Of a stretch of DNA of 64,000 nt, positions 7,635-18,733 are shown in pieces. This DNA comes from Streptomyces sp. NBC_00523 (GTDB taxonomy: Bacteria > Actinomycetota > Actinomycetes > Streptomycetales > Streptomycetaceae). The notes beneath the pieces were generated by a model. That model saw only the letters and a program-made list of their open reading frames with translations. It had not been told where the DNA came from and ran no database searches. The position numbers and the translations under genes were made by a program. The stretch's first letter is position 1. Each line of letters starts with the position of its first letter. The DNA lies in assembly GCF_036346615.1 (NCBI RefSeq), contig NZ_CP107836.1, positions 558,001 through 622,000 on the forward strand. The letters run 5' to 3'.

Positions 7635-9464
7635 ATGACGGAGGACACGGCGGCCGGGGAGATCAGCCGGCGGAGGCTCGGCGGTGGGATGCTGGCCCTG
7701 GGCGGGGCACTCGCCCTGGCGCCGATCCCGTTCGCGGGCACGGCGTCCGCCACGGAGCCGGGGACGGGGTCGTCACAGATGCACGCGGGCAGGGGCGCGA
7801 AGCCGACGCTGCGGCGCGGATCGGCCGCCCGTGCCGGGCTGTTGCGGGAACCGCTCGACCAGCTGGTCACCGAGGCGGAGCGCTATCTCGGCGCCTCGCC
7901 GAAGCACCCGTGGTACGCGGGCGCGGTGCTGCTCGCGGGCCGGGGCGGGACGGTGGCGCTGCACCACCCGATCGGCAAGGCGGTGCGCTACTCGGCGTAC
8001 GACGAGACGACCGACACCGGGGTGGAGTTCCCCGAGGACCAGCAGATCGCGATGGCCGAGGACACGGTCTTCGACCTGGCGTCGGTCTCCAAGCTGTTCA
8101 CCTCGATCCTGGCCGTGCAGCAGATCGAGCGCGGCGCTCTGGAGCTGGAGGCGACGGTCGCCTCCTATCTGCCGGAGTTCGCGGGCGGCGGCAAGCAGGA
8201 CATCACGATCCGTCAGCTGCTCACCCACACCTCGGGGTTCACCGCCTGGATCCCGCTCTACAGCGCGCCGACCCGGGAAGGGAAGCTGGAGCTGCTGTGG
8301 AAGGAGGTCCCGGTCAACCCGCCGGGCACGGTCTACCTTTATTCCGACCTGAACCTGATCTCTCTCCAGCTCGTCCTGGAGAAGCTGACCGGGCGGACCC
8401 TGGACGTCCTGCTGCGCGAGCGGATCACCGCTCCGCTCGGGATGCGGCGCACCCGCTACAACCCGCCCGCCTCCTGGAAGCCGAAGATCGCCGCGACCGA
8501 GGACGCCCGGCTCCCCTGGTCCGGGCTCGACCGCGGCCTGGTCTGGGGCGAGGTGCACGACGAGAACGCGTTCAGCCTGGACGGGGTCGCCGGGCACGCC
8601 GGGGTGTTCTCCTGCGCCTGGGACCTGGCGGTCCTGGCGCGCACCCTGCTCAACGGCGGGGTCTACGGGCGCGCCCGCATCCTGTCGGAGGACTCGGTCG
8701 ACCTGCTGTTCACCGACTTCAACACGGCGTTCCCCGGTGACGCGCACGGCCTGGGCTTCGAGCTCTACCAGCACTGGTACATGGGCGCCATGGCCACGCC
8801 CCGGACGGCCGGGCACACCGGCTTCACCGGGACCAGCCTGGTCCTGGACCCGTCCACGGACTCGTTCCTGATCGTGCTGGGCAACTCGGTGCACCCGGTG
8901 CGCAACTGGCGGTCCGGCAGCGCCCCGCGGGTGGCCACCGCCAACCAGATGGCCCGGGCCGTCGCGGTCCGCCCGGCCCGGGGCCGTACCGCCTGGTTCT
9001 CCGGGATGGCGAGCGCGTCCACGGCCACTCTGGCGCTGCCCGCCCTGCCGCTCGCCTCCTCGCGGGCCCGGCTGAGCTGCGCGCTGTGGTGGGACACCGA
9101 ACCGGCGTCGGACTTCCTGTACCTGGAGGCTTCGGCGGACGGCGGTGCCACCTGGCAGCCGGTCCCGTTCACCACCACCCCGACCGGGCAGGGCGGGCGC
9201 CCCCGGCCCGAAAACCACCCGGACGGCTCGCTGTCCGGCTGGTCGGGCCGGGTCTGGCACCGCCTCGACGCGGACCTCGCACAGTGGCGCGGCACCGGGA
9301 CCGTGCTGCGATGGCGGTACACGACGGACCAGTTGTACGTGGGCCGCGGGGTGTACGTGGACGCCGTCCGGGTCGAGGACGGCGGCCGTACGGTCTTCGA
9401 CGAGAACCGGCCGGGTGACGCCCGGCGCATCACGGCCGTGGGCTGGGCCGCTTCGGCGGACTGA
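7635..9464 (+). CDS. Tat-exported beta-lactamase-fold serine hydrolase
   Basis: A 609-aa class C beta-lactamase/esterase family protein. The N-terminus carries a twin-arginine signal, ISRRRLGG, then a hydrophobic stretch ending near GTASA. The catalytic SxxK is in LASVSKLF, the YxN motif is YSDLN, and GHTGFTG takes the place of the KTG box. After about residue 430 comes an extra 180-residue beta-rich region (ALWWDTEP, WQPVPF, RGVYVDAV) like the C-terminal sandwich domains of secreted peptidases. Likely role: extracellular esterase, or peptidase acting on wall fragments. ATG 7635 has AAGGGG at 7-nt spacing; the TTG at 7629 is too close. Confidence 0.83.
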   Translation: MTEDTAAGEISRRRLGGGMLALGGALALAPIPFAGTASATEPGTGSSQMHAGRGAKPTLRRGSAARAGLLREPLDQLVTEAERYLGASPKHPWYAGAVLLAGRGGTVALHHPIGKAVRYSAYDETTDTGVEFPEDQQIAMAEDTVFDLASVSKLFTSILAVQQIERGALELEATVASYLPEFAGGGKQDITIRQLLTHTSGFTAWIPLYSAPTREGKLELLWKEVPVNPPGTVYLYSDLNLISLQLVLEKLTGRTLDVLLRERITAPLGMRRTRYNPPASWKPKIAATEDARLPWSGLDRGLVWGEVHDENAFSLDGVAGHAGVFSCAWDLAVLARTLLNGGVYGRARILSEDSVDLLFTDFNTAFPGDAHGLGFELYQHWYMGAMATPRTAGHTGFTGTSLVLDPSTDSFLIVLGNSVHPVRNWRSGSAPRVATANQMARAVAVRPARGRTAWFSGMASASTATLALPALPLASSRARLSCALWWDTEPASDFLYLEASADGGATWQPVPFTTTPTGQGGRPRPENHPDGSLSGWSGRVWHRLDADLAQWRGTGTVLRWRYTTDQLYVGRGVYVDAVRVEDGGRTVFDENRPGDARRITAVGWAASAD

Positions 9465-9488
9465 CCGCCGCTCCTCCGGGGAACGGGG

Positions 9489-9525
9489 TCCCGGAGGCCG
9501 GAACGCGCACGTCCGGCCTCCGGGA
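9489..9525 (+). terminator. 14-bp hairpin terminator
   Basis: Perfect 14-bp stem (9489-9502 with 9512-9525) and a 9-nt loop, starting 24 bases after the serine hydrolase stop. It is followed at once by TAGGCT (9531-9536), a possible -10 box for the next gene. Confidence 0.75.
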
Positions 9526-9609
9526 TGGGTAGGCTCACGCCGCACGCCGAGCGGGCGGCCCGAGCCGCGCCGCGTACGGCCCGGAACCGAACCCTCGAGG
9601 ATGCGCGGC

Positions 9610-10509
9610 ATGAGCACCTACGGCAACGGCCCCTGGGGACCGCCCGGCGGGCCCGGCCCCGGACAGCCCGGCCCTGGTCCCGGACCCGGCCCGTACCCCT
9701 ACCCGTACCCCGTCGGCCCGCAGCCCCCGTCGCCGTTCCCGACCCGGCCGCCGCTGTCGCGCGGACGGCGGATCCTCAAGTGCGTCTACAACCCGTTCTA
9801 CGCGGCCCAGCGCGCCTTCCGCCCCTCGCGGCCGGACACCGTCGAGGACCCGACGGTGCGCAGGATCCAGAACTGGCGGACCGGGCTCGGCGTCGTCGCC
9901 TGGCTCGTCCTGGTCATGTCGTACAAGCCGGTCGGCAGCGCCAAGGGTGTCGGGGAGGTGGCGGACGACAAGTTCGGCGACAGCTGGATCAGCACGCTCG
10001 TCCTGGTGTGCGCGTTCCCGTTCGTGATCGCCCTGTTCGCGTTCGCCGCGCGGGGCGCTCTGCGCGGGCTCTACCTGCGGAGGTCCCTGAAGTCCTTCGG
10101 GGCGGTGGCGGCGCTGATGGGGTCGATGGCCACGTTCCCGCTGGCCATGGCACCCGACGCGGCGACGACCGCCTTCCGCGACGCCGTCGGAACCCCCGGC
10201 AAGGTCGTGATCATCACGCTCTGCGCGTGGTCCTTGGGCTTCGCCCTGTACGGGATCTGGCTCTGCCTCACGCATGTGTTCCGCACGGCCGACATCCACG
10301 AGGTGCTGCCGCCGGTCCTCGCCACCTTGCTGGTCTGGGTGATGGCGGCCCTCGCCGTGTTCACCAACGAGAACGCGGAGGTCCCCGCCCCGGCCCGGAT
10401 CGCGTTCCTGCTCGGCGGGCCGGTGTCGGTGACCGTGCTGTCGTGCTGGGAGCTGTACCGGCTGGGCAAGTACCACGACGTGAGCGTGCGTCAGGCGCTG
10501 GGCCGCTAA
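9610..10509 (+). CDS. six-helix membrane protein with Pro/Gly-rich N-terminus
   Basis: A 299-aa integral membrane protein without a recognised family. The first 50 residues are a flexible Gly-Pro-Tyr-rich tail, probably cytoplasmic, then a basic stretch precedes six predicted helices. These begin near VVAWLVLVMSY, LVLVCAFPFVIALFAF, VAALMGSMATFPLAM, VVIITLCAWSLGFALYG, LATLLVWVMAALAVF and IAFLLGGPVSVTVLS. Gly/Pro/Tyr-rich tails like this occur on many actinobacterial membrane proteins. ATG 9610 is preferred because GAGG lies 9 bases upstream; the ATG at 9601 directly abuts it. The function is unknown. Confidence 0.8.
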   Translation: MSTYGNGPWGPPGGPGPGQPGPGPGPGPYPYPYPVGPQPPSPFPTRPPLSRGRRILKCVYNPFYAAQRAFRPSRPDTVEDPTVRRIQNWRTGLGVVAWLVLVMSYKPVGSAKGVGEVADDKFGDSWISTLVLVCAFPFVIALFAFAARGALRGLYLRRSLKSFGAVAALMGSMATFPLAMAPDAATTAFRDAVGTPGKVVIITLCAWSLGFALYGIWLCLTHVFRTADIHEVLPPVLATLLVWVMAALAVFTNENAEVPAPARIAFLLGGPVSVTVLSCWELYRLGKYHDVSVRQALGR

Positions 10510-10520
10510 GCGCCCCCTGG

Positions 10521-12065
10521 TCACAACCTCAGCGCCGCCATCGCCGCGTTGTGGCCGGGGACCCCGCTCACCCCGCCTCCGCGCACCGCGCCCGCCCCGC
10601 ACAGCAGGACATTGGGGTGCGGGGTCTCCACGCCCCAGCGGCCGGTGGTCTCCGTGGCGTAGGGAAAGGCGAGGTCGCGGTGGAAGATGTGGCCGCCCGG
10701 CAGGCGCAGGTCGCGTTCGAGGTCGAGCGGGGTCTTCGCCTCGATGCACGGCTCGCCGTTCGCGTCGAGCGCCAGGCAGTCGGCGAGCGGCTCCTCCAGG
10801 TGCGCGTCGAGTTCCGCGAGGGTGGCCCGGAGCAGGGTGGCGCGGGCGGTGTCGTTGTCGTCGGCGAAGAGGCGGGCCGGAGTGTGCAGGCCGAAGAGGG
10901 TCAGGGTCTGGTAGCCCCGGGCGGCGAGGTCCGGGCCGAGGATCGAGGGGTCCGTCAGCGAGTGGCAGTAGATCTCGGACGGCGGTGCGGCGGGCAGCCG
11001 TCCGGCCGAGGCGTCCCGGTGGGCGGCGGCGAGCTGCCCGTACCCCTCCGCGATGTGGAACGTACCGGCGAACGCTTGGCGCGGGTCCACCGACCGGTCG
11101 CGGAGCCGGGGCAGCCGGGTGAGCAGCATGTTCACCTTGAGCTGGGCGCCCTCGGCGGGCGTCGGCGGCTCGTCCCCGAGGAGGGCGGCGAGGGCCTGCG
11201 GGGACGCGTTGACCAGGACCCGGTGTGCGCCGACGGTGTGTTCGCCGTCGGCCGTGCGTACGGTCACCTCGGCGCGCGCTCCGTCGGTGTCGATCCGCAG
11301 CGCCTCGTGACCGGTCCTGATCCGCGCGCCGGCGGCCAGGGCGGCCCCGGCGAGGGCGTCGGTGAGGGCACCCATGCCGCCGACCGGGACGTCCCAGTCA
11401 CCGGTGCCGCCGCCGATGACGTGGTAGAGGAAGCAGCGGTTCTGGAGCAGTGAGGCGTCGTGGGCGTCGGCGAACGTGCCGATCAGCGCGTCGGTGAGGA
11501 CCACGCCGCGTACCAGGTCGTCCGCGAAGTGCTCCTCGACGGCGACGCCGACGGGCTCCTCGAACAGCATGCGCCAGGCGTCCGCGTCGCCGATCCGCTC
11601 CCGCAGCGCCTCGCGGGTGGGCAGCGGTTCGGTCAGGGTCGGGAAGACGCGGCCGGCGAGCCGCCCGGTCATCGCGTAGAAGCGCTGCCACGCCTCGTAC
11701 TCCCGGTCCGAACCGGTGAGTGCGGCGAAGGAGTCGCGGGTTCCCCCGCCGCCGACGAGGAGGCCGGTGGGCCGTCCGTCGCGGACGGCCGGGGTGTACG
11801 AGGACACGGTCCGCTTGCGTACGGCGAAGTCCAGGCCGAGGTCGCGGACGATCTTCCGCGGGAGCAGCGAGACCAGGTAGGAGTAGCGGGAGAGCCGGGC
11901 GTCGACCCCGGCGAAGGGGCGGGTCGAGACGGCCGCTCCCCCGGGGGCCGGGAGCCGCTCCAGGACCAGCACCCGTTGGCCGGCGCGGGCCAGATAGGCC
12001 GCCGCGACCAGGCCGTTGTGGCCACCGCCCACGATCACCGCGTCATAGCTGTCCCGTACCGTCAT
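10521..12065 (-). CDS. phytoene-desaturase-like NAD(P)/FAD oxidoreductase
   Basis: A 514-aa flavoprotein of the COG1233 carotenoid-dehydrogenase family. It has the dinucleotide motif YDAVIVGGGHNGLVAAAYLA at residues 7-26, followed by LVLERLPAPGGAA. The C-terminus has VLLCGAGAVRGGGVSGVPGHNAA, the second FAD motif. No carotenoid biosynthesis genes (crtE, crtB) are nearby, so the substrate is open; many members are not involved in carotenoids. ATG 12065 is favoured, with AAGGGG unusually close. A GTG at 12080 would add five residues. It converges on the membrane protein gene with an 11-base gap. Confidence 0.83.
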   Translation of the reverse strand: MTVRDSYDAVIVGGGHNGLVAAAYLARAGQRVLVLERLPAPGGAAVSTRPFAGVDARLSRYSYLVSLLPRKIVRDLGLDFAVRKRTVSSYTPAVRDGRPTGLLVGGGGTRDSFAALTGSDREYEAWQRFYAMTGRLAGRVFPTLTEPLPTREALRERIGDADAWRMLFEEPVGVAVEEHFADDLVRGVVLTDALIGTFADAHDASLLQNRCFLYHVIGGGTGDWDVPVGGMGALTDALAGAALAAGARIRTGHEALRIDTDGARAEVTVRTADGEHTVGAHRVLVNASPQALAALLGDEPPTPAEGAQLKVNMLLTRLPRLRDRSVDPRQAFAGTFHIAEGYGQLAAAHRDASAGRLPAAPPSEIYCHSLTDPSILGPDLAARGYQTLTLFGLHTPARLFADDNDTARATLLRATLAELDAHLEEPLADCLALDANGEPCIEAKTPLDLERDLRLPGGHIFHRDLAFPYATETTGRWGVETPHPNVLLCGAGAVRGGGVSGVPGHNAAMAALRL

Positions 12066-12113
12066 GCCCCTTGGTAACACGGCGCGGGCGGCCGGGCCAG
12101 GGCGTGCGGCCGG

Positions 12114-14338
<2,225 letters not shown>

Positions 14339-14357
<19 letters not shown>

Positions 14358-15274
14358 CCCTGTTGCCGCCCCCGTCGTTCAGCCCGCTGTCGCCGCACCC
14401 TCCCCGGTGCGTCCAGTATGGCTGCCTGCCTCTTCAGTGTGTACGGGGTGGGGCGGCTGCCGGGTCCGAGCCGCGCCATCGCGTTCATGATGTGACCGGG
14501 CGGAAGCCGCCAGCGCAGCCGTGCGGGAACGGCGCGGAGGAGCACCCCGGCGGCGCGCAGCCGCCGGTCCACGGCGGCGGGCGGCGGCGCCGTCCTCCCG
14601 TACAGCTCATGGGCGAACGGCGGCAGCGACTGGTACGCGAGGGTGGCGACGCGCCGCCACAGCAGGGCCCGTACGGGGACGAGGAGCGGGGGCACGGGCG
14701 GGCGGCGCAGGAAACTGTCGACGTCCAGCGCCTCCGGGGTCCGGGCGAGCCGGGGCCGTATGCGGGCGAAGTAGTCGGCCATCTCGGCGGTGGTCGCGGG
14801 CACGGCCTCGGGGTCGAGGCCGACGAGCCGGGCGCCGTGCCGGTGTTCGGCGAGGTACTGGTCGGCCTGCCGGGCGGTCAGCGGATAGCCGGAGCGGCGC
14901 AGGACCTGGAGGTAGGAGTCGGCTTCGGCGCAGTGCACCCACAGCAGCAGTTCGGGCTCGTCCACGCCGTGGATGCTCCCGGTCGCCGGGTCGGTGACCT
15001 TCAGGCGGGCGTGGATCTTCCGGACCCGGGCGCCCGCCTTCTCGGCGGCCTCGGTGGTGCCGTAGGTGATGGTGCCGACGAAGCCCGCCGTGCGCATGAG
15101 GCGGCCCCAGGCGTCCTCGCGGAAGTCGGAGTTCTGCATCACGCCGCGCACGGCGAGGGGGTGGAGCGCCTGGAGGTAGAGGGCCCGCACCCCGGCGATC
15201 CACATCATTGGGTCGCCGTGCAGCTGCCAGGTGACCGATGCGGGTCCGAAGAGCCCGGGGTCGGCTTCCGTCAT
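14339..15274 (-). CDS. MpaB/DUF2236-family oxygenase
   Basis: A 311-aa protein of the oxygenase MpaB (DUF2236) family, related to latex-clearing rubber oxygenases that bind haem b. Family features are the N-terminal LHGDPMMWIAGVRALYLQALHP, then DAWGRLMRTAGFVGTITYG and the probable haem-ligand region LLWVHCAEADSYL. The reaction is unknown. ATG 15274 has GGGAGGG upstream. The 3' end overlaps the start of the kinase gene by 19 bases, so the two are probably one operon with coupled translation; a functional link is an inference. Confidence 0.83.
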
Positions 15275-15317
15275 GTGCGTGTCCCTCCCGCTCGGGGCGT
15301 TCCGGCCGGTGCGGACG

Positions 15318-16187
15318 TCAGCGGGCGCCGGGCGCGGCGGCGACGCGTTCCAGCACGGTATCGAGGTCGGCGCGGGACCACCAGGAGCCCTCCCGCAGCA
15401 CCCCGGCGATTCGGCGCAGCGCGGTGTGGTCCGTCAGCGGGCCCTCGTCGAGCAGCACCAGGTCGGCGGGCATGCCGGGGGCGATGCGGCCGGACGCCTC
15501 CGGCTCGCCGAGGAACCGGGCGGGCTCGGTCGTGGTCATGCGCAGGATGGTCAGCGGGGCGAGACCGGCCTCGGCGAGCAGGTCGGACTCGTCGTGCAGC
15601 GAGAAGCCCGGGATGATGTGGGCCGCCCCGCAGGCGTCGGTGCCCGCGACCATCGGGACCCCGGCGTAGGCGAAGCTCCTGGTCAGCCGGAGCTGGGCGG
15701 CCCAGTGGTGGCGCAGGGCGTCGCGGGTGACGCCGGGGAGCCGGGCGGACTTCCGTACCGACTTGTCCCAGGCCCGCAGCTCCCCGGGCGCCATTTAGCG
15801 GCGCCTCGGGTCCCCGGTGTGCTCGGGGGCGTCGCCGAACTGCTGGGTGTGGACCCGGATCAGGGTGGGGCACTGCCAGGTGGTGTGCGCGGCGAAGAGG
15901 GCCGCCAACTCCTCGGCCTTCTCCTGGTCGTACGAGCCGTCGGCGAGCTCGTAGGCGTGGGCCTCGCGCTCGGAGGTGTGGGCGGCCGGGTTCACGACCA
16001 TGCCCTTGATCAGCTTCGTCACCAGCCGCTCGGCGCCGGGGAACCTCAGCCTGGGGAGCGGCGGGAGCTTGCGGGTGGCGTTGCGGGCGCGTACTTCGGC
16101 CTCGCGGGAGGAGGCGGCGGCGAACACGGTTACGCCGGGGCCCAGGTGCTCGATCGACATCCTGTATCTCGGCGTCGTCCACGACAC
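15318..16187 (-). pseudogene. amidohydrolase with internal stop and lost N-terminus
   Basis: Two halves of a metal-dependent amidohydrolase (imidazolonepropionase-like) lie in one reading frame. The upper half (15795-16187) includes the metal-ligand region SIEHLGPG. The lower half (15318-15794) includes YAGVPMVAGTDACGA and the C-terminal composite domain ending LVLLDEG. They are separated only by a TAA at 15795-15797, between GDPRRR and MAPGELRAW, probably a mutated Tyr codon. The N-terminal strand with the HxH metal site is missing; 16188-16330 holds only degraded sequence in other frames. It is most likely dead. Separate translation of the lower half from the ATG beside the stop cannot be excluded. 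Confidence 0.75.
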
Positions 16188-16337
16188 CCCGCGGAGGAGG
16201 CGCTCCTGAGCACGTCTGTGCGTGCTCGGCCTCCGGTCCCAGGGCCCGCGCGATCAGGTCCTGCCGCAGGCCCGGCACACGTACCGGCCGCGCGTCCCGT
16301 ACCCGATTCACCGCCGTGACCGGCCGACTCTACGACT

Positions 16338-17411
16338 TTACGGACCCGCCCCAGGGCCTTTCCGGAGGCGGTCCAGGAGGGCCGCCTCCGCGGTGTCGGA
16401 GTGCGTGCCCTCCCAGCTGGCCAGGGGGACGGCCCGCAGGTGGCGGCCCTGCGGGTCGAGGAGGTGCCCGGCGAGCTTCATCGGCCAGAGGGTGAGCGCC
16501 CGGTCGGCCACCGTCAGCTCGGGGTGGCGGGCGGTCAGCCGGGTCTCGAAGGCGCCGATGTCGTCCACCGAGCGCAGCCAGGCGGCCAGGAGCAGGTTGT
16601 GCGGGCCGGTCAGCGAGGCGCAGAGCCGGATCTCGCGGATCTGGCTGATGCTCTTCGCGAGCTGGGGCGCCCGGCTCTGCGGCACCGCCGCCCAGTACGA
16701 GACCGAGACCGGCCAGCCGGAGAGCGACCGTGCCACCTCGCACCGGTAGGAGAGCGCCCGGTCGGCGTCAAGGCGGTCAAGGCGGCGGCGGACGGTCGTC
16801 GGGCTGAGCCCGGTGCGTTCGGCGATGTGGGCGACGGGCCGGCGCGGGTCCTCGCCGAGGACCCGGACGAGTTCGAGGTCGCGCTCGGGAACGGTGTGGG
16901 TGGGCTGCCGGTGCGGGGCGGGCGGGGCGAGCTTGCGGCGCTGCTCCTCGGTGAGGCGGTCGAGCCGCCAGCGGCTGCCCTCGGTGTGCAGGGTGGTGGC
17001 GACCTGTGTGCGGGAGGCCGCGACGCCGTCGAGGGCGCCGAGGCGGAAGCCGACGTACCGGGCGAGCTGGGCGTGGTCCGTGAAGACCGCGGTGATCACG
17101 AGGTCCCGGCTGCCGCTGACGTGCTCCAGGTTGAACACGTGCGGGTCGTCCGCGATGTGGCCGGCCACCTCGTGCAGCCGCCCGGGGACGCAGTCCACCT
17201 CGATGAACGCGACGAGGGTCCAGGTGTGCGGGCCGCTCGCCGCGACCGAGGGGTGTACGCCGATCCAGGCGTGCCCGGCCTGGGTGAGCCGGGCCCAGCG
17301 CCGGGCGACCGTCGAGGCGTCGATGTCGAGCACGTCCCCGATGGTCCGCCAGTCCGCGCGCGGCGCGATCTGGAGCGCGGTGACGAGGAGCAGATCGAGT
17401 TCGTCCAGCAC
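16338..17411 (-). CDS. double-module Lrp/AsnC-family regulator
   Basis: A 357-aa regulator with two Lrp-like modules in tandem. The first helix-turn-helix is near residues 8-48 (DWRTIGDVLDIDASTVARRW). The second is near 190-230 (PVAHIAERTGLSPTTVRRRL). Each is followed by a ligand-binding-like stretch. Usual Lrp proteins are about 150 aa with one module. GTG 17411 (VLDELDLLL) has GGAGGG at 7-nt spacing and matches where such proteins begin, so the upstream in-frame extension is rejected. It is divergent from the M20 hydrolase-MFS pair, which it probably controls. Confidence 0.85.
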   Translation of the reverse strand: MLDELDLLLVTALQIAPRADWRTIGDVLDIDASTVARRWARLTQAGHAWIGVHPSVAASGPHTWTLVAFIEVDCVPGRLHEVAGHIADDPHVFNLEHVSGSRDLVITAVFTDHAQLARYVGFRLGALDGVAASRTQVATTLHTEGSRWRLDRLTEEQRRKLAPPAPHRQPTHTVPERDLELVRVLGEDPRRPVAHIAERTGLSPTTVRRRLDRLDADRALSYRCEVARSLSGWPVSVSYWAAVPQSRAPQLAKSISQIREIRLCASLTGPHNLLLAAWLRSVDDIGAFETRLTARHPELTVADRALTLWPMKLAGHLLDPQGRHLRAVPLASWEGTHSDTAEAALLDRLRKGPGAGP

Positions 17412-17515
17412 GGGGCCGCCCTCCGGGGTGGTGGTTGTCGGCAAACGATCCGCCTGTTCCGGAGGATCCGTGCACAAGAGCCGGTCTGTTCGGCCGGATC
17501 GGCACCATACCAGGC
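17412..17515. promoter_or_regulatory. divergent lrp / M20 promoter region
   Basis: This 104-base gap between divergent starts contains two similar direct elements, CTGTTCCGG at 17454 and CTGTTCGG at 17486. They are 32 bases apart, about three helical turns. They could be sites for the adjacent Lrp regulator. This is a pattern observation only. Confidence 0.35.
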
Positions 17516-18733
17516 ATGTTCGCACGCACTGACGCCCTCGCCTTCGAAGACTCCCTGGTCCGGCTGCGCCACGCCCTGCACCGGCAGCCCGAGCTCGGTC
17601 TCGACCTCCCCCGCACCCAGCGGGCCGTCCTGGACGCCCTGTCCGGGCTGCCCCTGGAGATCACCACCGGCAGCCGGCTCACCTCGGTGACCGCCGTGCT
17701 GCGTGGCGGCCGCCCCGGCCCCGCCGTGCTGCTGCGCGGTGACATGGACGCGCTGCCCGTCCAGGAGGACAGCGGGGTGCCGTACGCCTCCGAGGTGCCG
17801 GGCCGGATGCACGCCTGCGGCCACGACGTGCACACCGCCGGGCTGGTCGGGGCCGCCATGCTGCTGGCGGCGCGGCGCGAGGAGCTGGCGGGCGACGTGG
17901 TGTTCATGTTCCAGCCGGGCGAGGAGGGCATGGGCGGCGCCCCGCTGATGATCGAGGAGGGCGTGCTCGACGCGGCCGGGACCCGGGTCGTCGCCGCGTA
18001 CGCGCTGCACGTCACCTCCGCGGTGCTGCCCGTCGGCACCGCCGCCGTACGGCCGGGCCCGATGCTCGCCGCCTCCGACGAGGTCACCGTCCGCGTGGTG
18101 GGCGCCGGCGGTCACGGCTCTTCGCCGCACCTGGCCAAGGACCCGGTCCCGGCCGTCTGCGAGATGGTCACCGCGCTCCAGACCCTGGTCACGCGCACCG
18201 TCGACATCTTCGACCCGGCCGTGATCACCGTGGGCTCGCTGCACGCGGGCTCAGCCGGGAACGTCATCCCCGGGACCGCCGAGTTCACCGCCACCATCAG
18301 GACGTTCTCCGAGGAGACCCGGGCCCGGGTCCGGGCCGCCCTGGAACGGACCGTGCGGGGCATCGCCGCCGCGCACGCCCTGACCGCGACGACCGACTAC
18401 CGCGACGGCTACCCGGTCACCGTCAACGACGCCGCCGAGGCCGCGTTCGCGCTGCGTACCGCGCGCGAAGTGCTCGGCGCCGCGCAGGTCTTCGAGGCGC
18501 CGCGCCCGATCGCCGGTTCCGAGGACTTCTCGTACGTGCTGAACGAGGTGCCGGGCGCCTACGTGGGCCTCGGCGCGTGCCCGGCCGGTCAGGATCCGTC
18601 GGTCGCCCCCATGAACCACTCGGCGCAGGCGGTCTACGACGACCGGTCGGTGGCGGACGCCGCCACCCTCCTGGCCGGGCTCGCGGCGCGGCGCCTCCAG
18701 GAGGCCGGCGACCGCGCGGAGCAGCCGTCATGA
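17516..18733 (+). CDS. M20-family metallo-amidohydrolase
   Basis: A 405-aa peptidase family M20D enzyme, as in hippurate hydrolases and N-acyl-amino-acid deacylases. The metal-binding motifs are GDMDALPV, HACGHDVHTAGLVGAA, the catalytic PGEEGMGG and the late GSEDFSYV. It should hydrolyse an N-acyl amino acid or similar amide in the cytoplasm. The ATG at 17516 lacks a strong ribosome site but fits the family N-terminus. The stop overlaps the MFS gene (ATGA), so the pair is translationally coupled. Together with the divergent Lrp regulator this looks like uptake or efflux plus hydrolysis of an amino-acid derivative. Confidence 0.86.
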   Translation: MFARTDALAFEDSLVRLRHALHRQPELGLDLPRTQRAVLDALSGLPLEITTGSRLTSVTAVLRGGRPGPAVLLRGDMDALPVQEDSGVPYASEVPGRMHACGHDVHTAGLVGAAMLLAARREELAGDVVFMFQPGEEGMGGAPLMIEEGVLDAAGTRVVAAYALHVTSAVLPVGTAAVRPGPMLAASDEVTVRVVGAGGHGSSPHLAKDPVPAVCEMVTALQTLVTRTVDIFDPAVITVGSLHAGSAGNVIPGTAEFTATIRTFSEETRARVRAALERTVRGIAAAHALTATTDYRDGYPVTVNDAAEAAFALRTAREVLGAAQVFEAPRPIAGSEDFSYVLNEVPGAYVGLGACPAGQDPSVAPMNHSAQAVYDDRSVADAATLLAGLAARRLQEAGDRAEQPS

